The notes under the pieces: generated by a model | What the model was told of the DNA's origin: nothing | Databases searched by the model: none | The model's input: the letters and a program-made list of their open reading frames with translations, nothing else | Shown here: positions 10,377 to 17,621 of the stretch, in pieces | Layout: each line of letters opens with the position of its first letter | How positions within the stretch are numbered: position 1 is the first letter of the stretch | Translations under genes and position numbers: made by a program | Source of the DNA: Flavobacteriales bacterium | Lineage (GTDB): Bacteria > Bacteroidota > Bacteroidia > Flavobacteriales_D > Crocinitomicaceae | DNA length: 64,000 nt | Direction: 5' to 3' | NCBI GenBank assembly: GCA_947474675.1 | Contig: CANJKA010000002.1 | Coordinates: 1-64,000 of the forward strand

Positions 10377-11321
10377 TTACGGTTTACAAATCAACGTATC
10401 GTAAGACGGTGAAAATCCAGCCCATACCCCAAGTGCTCCTCCAACAATGTTTGAAGGGATATTAGTAGGTGTCGCGAATGGATTTCCTGCAGTTGTTACT
10501 TGAGCGTATTTCTTTTCAAAATAATCGTAAACATATCTGTCCATTTTTGAAAATTTAACTACTACTGTATCACCTTCTTTGTAAAAACCATGATAACTAT
10601 TAGGTATGGAATCTTCGTAACTCATCGGATTTTCAAAAAAGAAATCAAATGTTAAACCATCAAAAAATAAATCATCAAAAACTGGCGTATACGCTTTTCT
10701 GAAAAATTTATCAATGGGTTGACCATTTTTTAAATTAATTCGTTTCACTTCCCACATATATGAGTCATATTGATCCTTCGTGTCAGCTAATGTAGCCCAT
10801 GAATAACCATATTCAGGATATTTATCATCTGGTTCCCAAAATGTTTTTACTAAATTCGTCGGTTCAACGATCGTAGTAGAAGATGTATACGTTTTTCCAT
10901 CTACCAAAATTGTTAAAGAATATGTTTTACCAACAACTCCCCAAATTGCCGAATTGAAAGTAGTATAAGCACACAAATGATAATTTGCCAATTCTGACAC
11001 AGGAACGCCAAAAAGTTGAGCTGCTAGATCTTCAGTTCCCGCAGGTAAATTATCTGAACAAATCTCATCCAATTGAACAGTATTTACTCCATCACTGACA
11101 GTTACAATGGCACCAGATACAAATCCAGATAAAAATGCATTTTGATCCGTTGCTGAATAAATATTTTTTGATTTTGTCAACAGAATAATTGGAGGTTGAC
11201 CGGTTACAATAGATCCATCCACCACTAATTTTTCTTCAAAACCAGGAATATCAATCTTCACTTCTTTCGTACAACTTTGTAAGAAAAAGCAACAGATTAC
11301 GATATAAAAAATATACTTCAT
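10377..11321 (-). CDS. DUF4249 family lipoprotein
   Basis: A 314-residue outer-membrane lipoprotein candidate: signal peptide with lipobox LQSC (Cys17), followed by the DUF4249 opening IPGFEEKLVVDGSIVTGQPPIILLTKS. DUF4249 proteins are restricted to Bacteroidota and are nearly always encoded next to a TonB-dependent receptor, as here: the receptor gene lies 16 nt upstream on the same strand. The protein may be the surface partner of that receptor, by analogy with SusD-type partners, although the ligand is unknown. The C-terminal half is rich in aromatic residues (DDKYPEYGYSW, MSYEDSIPNSYHGFYK). Confidence 0.85.
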   Translation of the reverse strand: MKYIFYIVICCFFLQSCTKEVKIDIPGFEEKLVVDGSIVTGQPPIILLTKSKNIYSATDQNAFLSGFVSGAIVTVSDGVNTVQLDEICSDNLPAGTEDLAAQLFGVPVSELANYHLCAYTTFNSAIWGVVGKTYSLTILVDGKTYTSSTTIVEPTNLVKTFWEPDDKYPEYGYSWATLADTKDQYDSYMWEVKRINLKNGQPIDKFFRKAYTPVFDDLFFDGLTFDFFFENPMSYEDSIPNSYHGFYKEGDTVVVKFSKMDRYVYDYFEKKYAQVTTAGNPFATPTNIPSNIVGGALGVWAGFSPSYDTLICKP

Positions 11322-11337
11322 TAATTTAAAAAATTAA

Positions 11338-13737
11338 TCAAAACTCAAAATTCCAGGTAACACTTGGTATAATTGGAAACAATGTCACTTGCTTAACACT
11401 TATTTTAAAATCACCCTTTAAAAATTCACCGCTACTATCTACGTATAAAAAATATGGATTCGCTCTATTATAGACGTTATAAACAGAAAATGACCAATTA
11501 CTTTTGTATTTTTTCTTTACTTGAATTGACTCACCTGAAACATCATCAATTTTGGTTTTGTATTCCTTTCCATACAACGTTGCAGAAATATCTAATCGAT
11601 GATAAGGTGCCATTCTAGTTGAATTTCTAGCTCCATAATCAAACAACAAAGTCTGATCTTGCATGTACCAAGCAGTTGGGAGTGTTAATGTATTTCCAGT
11701 AGCAAAAATAAATGCACTACTAAAAACCCAACGGCTATTTAATTTATACGTACCAACAACTGATAAATCGTGCCTCCTATCATATTTAGCAGGAAATGTT
11801 TTACCTGCGTTTAATTCAGCAAATTTACGTTCAGATTTCGCCCAAGTGTATCCAACCCATCCTGTCAATTTACCAACAGTTCGCTTGATAAAAAATTCAG
11901 CACCATAACTCCAACCTCTTCCAAATGTTAAAATATTATCTGTATTGTCTTTCACATTATCTTGTGGCAAAGCACCTTCCTTGTATTCAATTAAGTTATT
12001 CATTCCTTTGTAATAAACTTCAACAGACGTTTCCCATTTATTATCGAAAAAATTTCTAAAATACCCTGTTGTTAATTGCCAGCCATTTTGAGGTTTAGCT
12101 AAGCTAGTTGAAGGATACCAAATATCTGTTGGCAATGAAACAGCACTTAAAGAAGTTAAATGGGTATACTGATAATTAAATGAATAACCGAATTTAACGG
12201 AGCTATTTTCATTAATTAAAAATCTTGCCGTTAAGCGAGGTTCAAAACCTCCATAAAATTTTATTAAATCTCCTTTTGAATATTCAATAGTTGAATCAGG
12301 TGCACTTAAATTCCCGTTAACATAACGGGTAAAGGGTCCAACTTGTTGATACATACTGTAACGAAGACCAGCATTGATTTTAATTCTACTGTTTAAATCA
12401 AATTCATCCATCACATACAAAGCTGACTCATGGCTATATAATTTTTGAGGAATCCCAGTGTCAAAAGTAACATCTTCCTGCGATACAGCTACGCTAGTTG
12501 GAACAAATGTGTGAAAAACATAATTTAAACCATATTTAATTTTATGGCCATTATTCGGGAAATAAGAAAAATCTATTTTGCTTCCATAATCTCTAATACC
12601 TGAGCTCAATTTGAATCGAAACTGATCTTGATGCGTATTTAGAGTATACAAATAATCGGTCATTGTCGCCGAAACATTCAAAAACAATTTATTGGTAAAA
12701 AGGTGATTCCATCTCAAAGCCAAAATTCCATTTCCCCAGGGCATTTCAATACCAAAATCATCTTTTTTGTTTCCATAAACAAATTGATCTTTTCCATAAT
12801 AGCCACTCAAATAGATTTTATCTTTTTTACCTAAACGGTAATTTGCTTTAAAATTTAAATCATAAAAATAATAACTAGTTCCTGCAAAAGAAGATGTTTT
12901 CGGGATAAACGCTTTCATCAATACATCGATGTATGTTCTTCGAGCAGAAATAATAAATGAACCCTTATCTTTTTTAATCGGCCCCTCAATAGTTAAGCGT
13001 GAAGAAATTAATCCTACTCCACCTTTAACCCTAAATTTTTTATTATTCCCTTCATTCATATTTACCTCTAAAACGGAAGACATTCTTCCTCCAAAATTAG
13101 CAGGCATTCCACCTTTTGTTAAGTTGACACTTTTTACAGCATCAGCGTTAAAAACAGAAAAGAATCCAAAAAGATGAGACGCGTTATAAACAACTGCTTC
13201 ATCCAATAATACTAAATTTTGATCTGGACCTCCTCCTCTGACATAAAAACCTTGACCACCCTCACTAACAGATGAAACTCCAGGAAGTAATTGAATTGAT
13301 TTCAAGACATCTACTTCTCCCATAAAAGCAGGAAGCGTTTTAATCGTTTCAATTCCAAGTTCCATTTGGCCGATTTTCGTATCGTTGACATTAGAAGTTT
13401 TTTTAGAACTGACAACTACTTCTTCAAGTTCCATAGTTTTAACCTGAAATTCAAAATTAAGAACCACATCAATTGTTAAATCAATTTCCTTTACAACAAT
13501 ATCAAATCCAGGTGATTTAAATTCTATCATATAAATTCCAGAAGGGACAGAAAGAGAATAAAACCCATAATTATTAGTTAAAACTCCTACTTTTAAAGAA
13601 GGCACACTCACTTGAGAAGAAATTAAAACTTCACCAGAAGATGCATCCGTTAGATAGCCACTAAGAATATGATTGTCTTGTGCAAAATATGAAATATGAA
13701 AAATGAACAGAAAAAAGAAAATCGCACAAAACTTCAT
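11338..13737 (-). CDS. TonB-dependent receptor with carboxypeptidase-like N-terminal domain
   Basis: A 799-residue outer-membrane receptor: signal peptide (1-19, ending YFAQ), a carboxypeptidase-regulatory-like beta domain (about 23-105), a plug (about 110-225) with LKSIQLLPGVSSVSEGGQGFYVRGGGPDQNLVLLDEA, and a beta-barrel ending in the aromatic-terminated strand TWNFEF. This architecture is the FecA/CirA-like receptor type that pairs with DUF4249 lipoproteins. It is the first gene of a two-gene minus-strand unit. TonB-driven import of an unknown ligand is the likely role. Confidence 0.88.
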   Translation of the reverse strand: MKFCAIFFFLFIFHISYFAQDNHILSGYLTDASSGEVLISSQVSVPSLKVGVLTNNYGFYSLSVPSGIYMIEFKSPGFDIVVKEIDLTIDVVLNFEFQVKTMELEEVVVSSKKTSNVNDTKIGQMELGIETIKTLPAFMGEVDVLKSIQLLPGVSSVSEGGQGFYVRGGGPDQNLVLLDEAVVYNASHLFGFFSVFNADAVKSVNLTKGGMPANFGGRMSSVLEVNMNEGNNKKFRVKGGVGLISSRLTIEGPIKKDKGSFIISARRTYIDVLMKAFIPKTSSFAGTSYYFYDLNFKANYRLGKKDKIYLSGYYGKDQFVYGNKKDDFGIEMPWGNGILALRWNHLFTNKLFLNVSATMTDYLYTLNTHQDQFRFKLSSGIRDYGSKIDFSYFPNNGHKIKYGLNYVFHTFVPTSVAVSQEDVTFDTGIPQKLYSHESALYVMDEFDLNSRIKINAGLRYSMYQQVGPFTRYVNGNLSAPDSTIEYSKGDLIKFYGGFEPRLTARFLINENSSVKFGYSFNYQYTHLTSLSAVSLPTDIWYPSTSLAKPQNGWQLTTGYFRNFFDNKWETSVEVYYKGMNNLIEYKEGALPQDNVKDNTDNILTFGRGWSYGAEFFIKRTVGKLTGWVGYTWAKSERKFAELNAGKTFPAKYDRRHDLSVVGTYKLNSRWVFSSAFIFATGNTLTLPTAWYMQDQTLLFDYGARNSTRMAPYHRLDISATLYGKEYKTKIDDVSGESIQVKKKYKSNWSFSVYNVYNRANPYFLYVDSSGEFLKGDFKISVKQVTLFPIIPSVTWNFEF

Positions 13738-13901
13738 AAACCCTGAATATTCATTTTTAAAAACATAGTCCTAAATTAAGGTTTTTTCAGTAGAAACTAG
13801 TCTAAATAGGATAATTGGTTGATTATTTACACAAAAGGCGATTGAAACCTTTCAAAGAGTTACAAAAAATATTTTTTAAATTTGAAGTTAATTACATAAA
13901 G

Positions 13902-13930
13902 ATTTCTATCTTTAAAACACTTATGGGCTG
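13902..13930 (+). repeat. 29-bp promoter/start cassette, copy A
   Basis: Contains a -7-like box TATCTTTA (13907-13914) and runs through the start codon ATGGGCTG at 13923. 27 of 29 bases are repeated at 16518-16546, where the start is fused to a broken toxin gene. See findings. Confidence 0.7.
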
Positions 13931-14135
13931 TCTAAAACTTTCAAATATTTCTACTGAAGCTAAAAAACTTGACCCTAATTTTTCAGATACCAGATTAATA
14001 CCAGTAGGTAAAGGAGAGAGTGATCCTCTCTGTCCAAATGATACAGATGGACTTGGTAATGATGCTAATGAACAGAACACAAATAGAAGAACATTATTTT
14101 TATTTAAAAATAATAGTACTACTAGTGGACAATAA
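13923..14135 (+). pseudogene. MGCLKL-start mini-ORF with OmpA-like C-terminal remnant
   Basis: A 70-residue frame starting MGCLKLSN, a start I associate with RHS-type proteins of Flavobacteriia. It then runs into RLIPVGKGESDPLCPNDTDG and EQNTNRRTLF. The second half matches the end of an OmpA-like peptidoglycan-binding domain (consensus RI..VGyGEs.P...N...NRRTEF), but the rest of the domain is absent. It is therefore probably a chimeric leftover rather than a working protein. The start at 13923 is chosen because of the repeated promoter/start cassette. Confidence 0.45.
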
Positions 14136-14145
14136 AAATAGAATT

Positions 14146-15063
14146 ATGAAAAAATTATTTTATTTGAGCTTAATATTTTATAATTTCTTTTTACTTGGGC
14201 AAGATACAATATACTCTACCTATGGAAATAAAAATTATTTTATTTATATTAATGATGAAAATAAATATTATTTAGAACCTGTTTTGATTTTAAATAAATC
14301 TGTTTTTAAAGATGCTTACTATGTTTTTTTTGATTCAATAAATAGAGATAAAGTCAGATTAGCAGGAGAAATTGTAAATTATGCAAAAAAAGGATTATGG
14401 TATAGTAAGGACGTAAAAGGAATTACACGAAAGGAAGAGATTTTTCCAATTGATACTATAGAACATTTAGTTATAGTAATAAACTACGATAGTTTAGGCA
14501 AAGTAGAAAACTTTTCTGCTCAATCTAACTTTCGTGATTTAAAAATAAATTTTAATAAGAATGGTATTAGAGAATTTAGTGAAGGGGGGAATGAAAAACA
14601 TTTTCTCAGTAAAAACTATAATATTTTAATTGATTCAAATAAAATAATACAAAAGGAATATTGGTATAGCAATGGGAAATTTGATGGTGAAAGAGTTCAT
14701 AAATATTTAAATGGAAATTTGTTTTGGAGTCAAAATTATAAAAATGGTTTAAAAATTGGAAAATGGCAGTATGGATTAATAAATAATACCATATTATGTA
14801 CAGAAGATTATGAAAATGATAAATTAGTTAAAATCATTTTTGTAAGTGGGAAGACGTACGTAATTAATGATAAGGAAATTGATATATTAGAATATTATCC
14901 AAATGGAAAATTAAGGATTAATGGTTGCGTTAGAGATGGAAAAAAAATAGGTGATTGGAAATTTTATGATGAAACAGGTGCGCTAATAGGTAAAACTCAT
15001 CATGATGATGAAGGTAATTGTGTTGGATTTACAGGTCAATTTAAAGATATACCATTTTTTTGA
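14146..15063 (+). CDS. Secreted MORN-variant (YwqK-like) repeat protein
   Basis: A 305-residue protein with a signal peptide (MKKLFYLSLIFYNFFLLGQ). Its C-terminal half has three MORN-variant repeats: EYWYSNGKFDGERVHKYLNG, SQNYKNGLKIGKWQYG and LEYYPNGKLRINGCVRDGKK followed by IGDWKFYD. This is the toxin_YwqK repeat pattern found in YwqK-type antitoxins and many Bacteroidota secreted proteins. The N-terminal half is not recognised. The start is at 14146 because the signal peptide begins there; the upstream in-frame ATG would add 42 residues lying over the preceding mini-ORF. Function is unknown. Confidence 0.65.
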   Translation: MKKLFYLSLIFYNFFLLGQDTIYSTYGNKNYFIYINDENKYYLEPVLILNKSVFKDAYYVFFDSINRDKVRLAGEIVNYAKKGLWYSKDVKGITRKEEIFPIDTIEHLVIVINYDSLGKVENFSAQSNFRDLKINFNKNGIREFSEGGNEKHFLSKNYNILIDSNKIIQKEYWYSNGKFDGERVHKYLNGNLFWSQNYKNGLKIGKWQYGLINNTILCTEDYENDKLVKIIFVSGKTYVINDKEIDILEYYPNGKLRINGCVRDGKKIGDWKFYDETGALIGKTHHDDEGNCVGFTGQFKDIPFF

Positions 15064-15315
15064 ACTTCAAGATAGGGTCGTGTTCCAAATGGAGCTTTTG
15101 CATTTTATAAGTTACTTTATTGAAATTAATTATCAGATGGTGAATCAAAGGATAACTAGGTTTAAATCTTTCTGTTCATTGGTAGCTTAAAAATAGTAAT
15201 TTAGGTGAAAATTAAGATTTATAATATCAGATTCGACAAAGCCTAATTGGTTAATCAATGCTTTTATAAATAATGGTTTTTTGTTTGTTTTATTTGATTT
15301 AAGACGTTTTTGTCA
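15064..15315. other. AT-rich spacer without recognisable gene
   Basis: About 250 nt after the MORN-type gene. No frame here has a plausible start plus coding pattern. No hairpin terminator or repeat was seen. Confidence 0.5.
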
Positions 15316-15323
15316 TATATTTA
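15316..15323 (+). promoter_or_regulatory. -7-like box (TATATTTA)
   Basis: TATATTTA lies 23 nt upstream of the ATG at 15347, one base off the TAnnTTTG consensus. Confidence 0.4.
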
Positions 15324-15346
15324 CCGTCTAATTAAAAACTATTTAC

Positions 15347-15745
15347 ATGAAACTAACTCTATTATTTTTTGTTATTTTATTACCTATTTTCAGTAATGCT
15401 CAGGCACATTTAGGTAGTTCAGAGTCTGAAATAAGGAAAACGCATCCTGATAAAACCTTTACAGTTTCATATGCAGATGATGGTACTAAAACAATAAGTA
15501 CATTTATGATTTTCGGTACTTTTTATTATTACATATCTAAAGAAACTGGGTTATCTTATGGATGTGTACAAGTAATAGATGATATGCCATTATTAAATGG
15601 GCAAATAGAAGCCTATAATGGTAAATATGTTATTATATCTGATTCAGAATGGAAAGCTTACCTTGAAGGTGGAGGAAAGATGAAAATCACAATGACTTAT
15701 GACAGTGAATATGAGGTCTATGTATTTAGTTATTTTGATATTTAA
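15347..15745 (+). CDS. Small secreted protein of unknown function
   Basis: A 132-residue protein with a clear signal peptide (MKLTLLFFVILLPIFSNAQA). The mature part is short and polar, with SESEIRKTHPDKTF, a segment YYYISKETGLSYGC and aromatic residues near the end (YVFSYFDI). I do not recognise a family. The single cysteine and compact size suggest a small globular periplasmic protein. It has its own promoter-like box and lies in the relic-rich stretch between 13.8 and 17.6 kb. Confidence 0.55.
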   Translation: MKLTLLFFVILLPIFSNAQAHLGSSESEIRKTHPDKTFTVSYADDGTKTISTFMIFGTFYYYISKETGLSYGCVQVIDDMPLLNGQIEAYNGKYVIISDSEWKAYLEGGGKMKITMTYDSEYEVYVFSYFDI

Positions 15746-15897
15746 TTCTACTTATAACCTATGATTGTTTTTGTTTTGTTTAAACGATTACGAATTTCTA
15801 GTTCTGTCGCATCTAAATTCCCCAGATGAGCAGTATATCAAACGGAAGTGCTGCGATGAATTTGCAATTCTTCGTTTTCGTAACTGATAACTGAAAC

Positions 15898-15931
15898 AAA
15901 ATTTGGCTTGGATTTGTAATCCATTCTAAAA
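15898..15931 (+). repeat. 34-bp interspersed repeat, copy 1 (hairpin GGAT-TTGTA-ATCC)
   Basis: AAAATTTGGCTTGGATTTGT continuing to ATTCTAAAA. 31 of 34 bases recur in the same orientation at 17199-17232. The core GGATTTGTAATCC can form a short hairpin. Confidence 0.65.
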
Positions 15932-16003
15932 TTAATTAATCATTTTTGTTTTTTCACAAAAACCATTAAGTTATTTGTATGATTTATTATTTCAAATCAA
16001 TGA

Positions 16004-16351
16004 ATCTGGAAAAAAAATGATTTATCTAGTTTTGAATTGTGCTTAATTCCTATGATAATTGGTAAAGTAATAATAATTCCAATTATAGAAGAATTGTTTT
16101 TTAGAAAGGTTTTAATAACAAAAATGAAAATTAAATTTAATGCTTTATTATCAATCTTAATTTCTTCCTTGTTATTTTCTTTAGTTCATTTACCTTATAT
16201 TCATAAATCATACATTGCACTATTTGGAGGGTTAATTTCTGGGTATATTTACCATAAAACAGATAAGGTAATTTATTCAATACTTTTTCATATTCCATGG
16301 AATTTTTTAGTCCATTATTCAAAATATTATTATGTCCCATTTATACAGTAG
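16004..16351 (+). pseudogene. CPBP-family intramembrane protease, N-terminally truncated
   Basis: The frame is open from 16004 and encodes only the catalytic core of a CPBP (CAAX protease/bacteriocin-processing) glutamic protease. All three motifs are visible: EELFFRKVL, FSLVHLP and FHIPWNF. Normal members have several transmembrane helices before the EExxxR motif. These are missing, and the frame has no good start codon; only a TTG at 16037 or an internal ATG is available. An overlapping frame begins MNLEKKMIYLVLN and stops after 15 codons, so a frameshift or deletion is likely. It is probably inactive, though a short form cannot be excluded. Confidence 0.55.
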
Positions 16352-16441
16352 GCACGGCACATTCTACCAATACAGCAACAAAACCCTTCCAATATTGGTA
16401 AAACTAGCTAAAACAAAGAGTTTCCAACATTCACAAAATAC

Positions 16442-16473
16442 AAAGAGTCTCAATCATACCGAGGCTCTTTTTT
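16442..16473 (+). terminator. Rho-independent terminator
   Basis: AAAGAGTCTC (16442-16451) pairs with GAGGCTCTTT (16461-16470) with one G-T wobble, followed by further T residues. It lies about 90 nt after the CPBP remnant. Confidence 0.7.
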
Positions 16474-16517
16474 CATTATAGGAAAATAGAAATCGTTTTT
16501 ATGAATTATTAGAATTA

Positions 16518-16546
16518 AATTCTATCTTTAAACCACTTATGGGCTG
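16518..16546 (+). repeat. 29-bp promoter/start cassette, copy B
   Basis: Near-identical (27 of 29) to 13902-13930, including TATCTTTA (16523-16530) and ATGGGCTG. Here the codon after ATG GGC is TGA, and the HigB-like sequence begins at once in another frame. The junction therefore marks a recombination or deletion breakpoint. Confidence 0.7.
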
Positions 16547-16665
16547 ACATAAAAGGAAATAAATACAGATTGGTTGCAATGATGTTTTTTAGAATAAGAA
16601 CTGTTTATATTCGGTTTATTGGAACTCATGCTTAATATGATAAAGTTGACTGTACAGTAATTTGA
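16546..16665 (+). pseudogene. HigB-type mRNA interferase toxin, truncated and with in-frame stop
   Basis: Reading from 16546 gives DIKGNKYRLVAMMFFRIRTV, then YIRFIGTHA, a TAA stop at 16633-16635, then YDKVDCTVI and TGA. This is the C-terminal part of the HigB (RelE-like) toxin family, whose conserved end reads ..GNKYRL......VYIRF.GTHAEYD. The family Glu after THA is replaced by TAA. The N-terminal half is gone, replaced by the repeated promoter/start cassette. The gene lies 78 nt before the antitoxin gene in the usual toxin-first order. It cannot make a working toxin. Confidence 0.8.
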
Positions 16666-16743
16666 AAAACTAGACAAGAAAAAAAGACAATACAATATAA
16701 GAAAAGCTTGACACAACAAGTCGTAACACAAAAAGCAAGAGAT

Positions 16744-17136
16744 ATGAAAACACAAAAAATAAATACAAGCAAAGAATACGATGAAGTAATGAAACGTATT
16801 GAAAAGTTGCTTCAAAAAAGCACCAATGGTGGTGGATTTGAATCATTGCAAACCGATGATGTTGAGAAACTTCAAAAACTTTCATTGATGGCTGAAAAAT
16901 ATGAAGATAGTCTTTCATTAATGCCAATTAAAGCACCAACAACAATTATTGAAATGATTCGTTATAAAATGTTTGAAATGAATCTTAAACAGAAGCAGTT
17001 GGCAATGGTTCTTGAAATAAGTGAAACTCGTATTTCAGAGTTGTTGACTGGTAAACGTAAGTTGAATATTGAAATGGCAAAGAAATTACATTCTAAGTTA
17101 AATATTGATGCTCACTTTATTTTAGATGTAGCTTAA
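16744..17136 (+). CDS. higA: HigA-type antitoxin, XRE helix-turn-helix protein
   Basis: A 130-residue protein. The N-terminal half (MKTQKINTSKEYDEVMKRIEKLL) is the toxin-contact region typical of HigA proteins paired with RelE-like toxins. The C-terminal half is an XRE-type helix-turn-helix (about 70-125) with LKQKQLAMVLEISETRISELLTGKRKL, where the recognition helix is ETRISELL. I chose the ATG at 16744 because it opens the conserved segment; an upstream in-frame TTG is less likely. The neighbouring toxin gene is broken, so this is an orphan antitoxin. It may persist as a repressor or as protection against related HigB toxins. Confidence 0.82.
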   Translation: MKTQKINTSKEYDEVMKRIEKLLQKSTNGGGFESLQTDDVEKLQKLSLMAEKYEDSLSLMPIKAPTTIIEMIRYKMFEMNLKQKQLAMVLEISETRISELLTGKRKLNIEMAKKLHSKLNIDAHFILDVA

Positions 17137-17548
17137 ATTTTATTTTAATTCATTTGTTAAATACTCACTATATAATATGGTGGGTATATTTTTTGTACAA
17201 AAATTGGCATGGATTTGTAATCTATTCTAAAAGCAAAAACAAAAACTCCAACTAAGATTCTTTACACTCCATTACTTCGACAAAACCAAGTAACCGACGT
17301 TTAGCTACTGCTTATTTGAAATTTAAAATTTCATCCCCATCTGAGCTACCCAAAAAAAAAAATGAAATAACTTAGAAATAGTTTTTTTACGCTAACTTTC
17401 TGTAAGCACTCGTAGAGAGGCGAAACCATAAGTTGGGGTTCAAGTACAAATTTGATATCATCAAAAAAACTATATTTCGAACACCTCTAATTGAAAATCC
17501 AGTTCAGAGTGAGGAAAATATTAAATCAATAAAATATACATTCAAAAA
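17137..17548. other. Intergenic stretch without a gene
   Basis: About 410 nt after higA. It contains copy 2 of the 34-bp repeat (17199-17232), poly-A tracts (17349-17360, 17464-17470) and no frame with coding character. The text looks like accumulated debris, continuing the relic zone up to the terminator at 17549. Confidence 0.5.
17199..17232 (+). repeat. 34-bp interspersed repeat, copy 2
   Basis: AAAAATTGGCATGGATTTGT continuing to ATTCTAAAA. It differs from copy 1 (15898-15931) at three positions and has the same orientation. The two copies bracket the CPBP remnant and the broken higBA locus. Confidence 0.65.
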
Positions 17549-17578
17549 AAAATGCACTTCGCTATCGAAGTGCATTTT
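17549..17578. terminator. Bidirectional terminator between higA and lpdA
   Basis: A perfect 13-bp stem AAAATGCACTTCG / CGAAGTGCATTTT with loop CTAT, with A and T runs on either side. It can end transcripts of the converging higA and lpdA genes. Confidence 0.85.
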
Positions 17579-17621
17579 AATTATGTCCGTGTCTACCGTC
17601 TAAAAAACTAATATCTAAACA

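Noticed and set aside
14020..14145. Earlier start for the MORN-type protein
   Set aside because: It would overlap the preceding mini-ORF and hide a clear signal peptide that begins at 14146.
16546..17136. Functional HigBA toxin-antitoxin pair
   Set aside because: The toxin frame lacks its N-terminal half and has an in-frame TAA.
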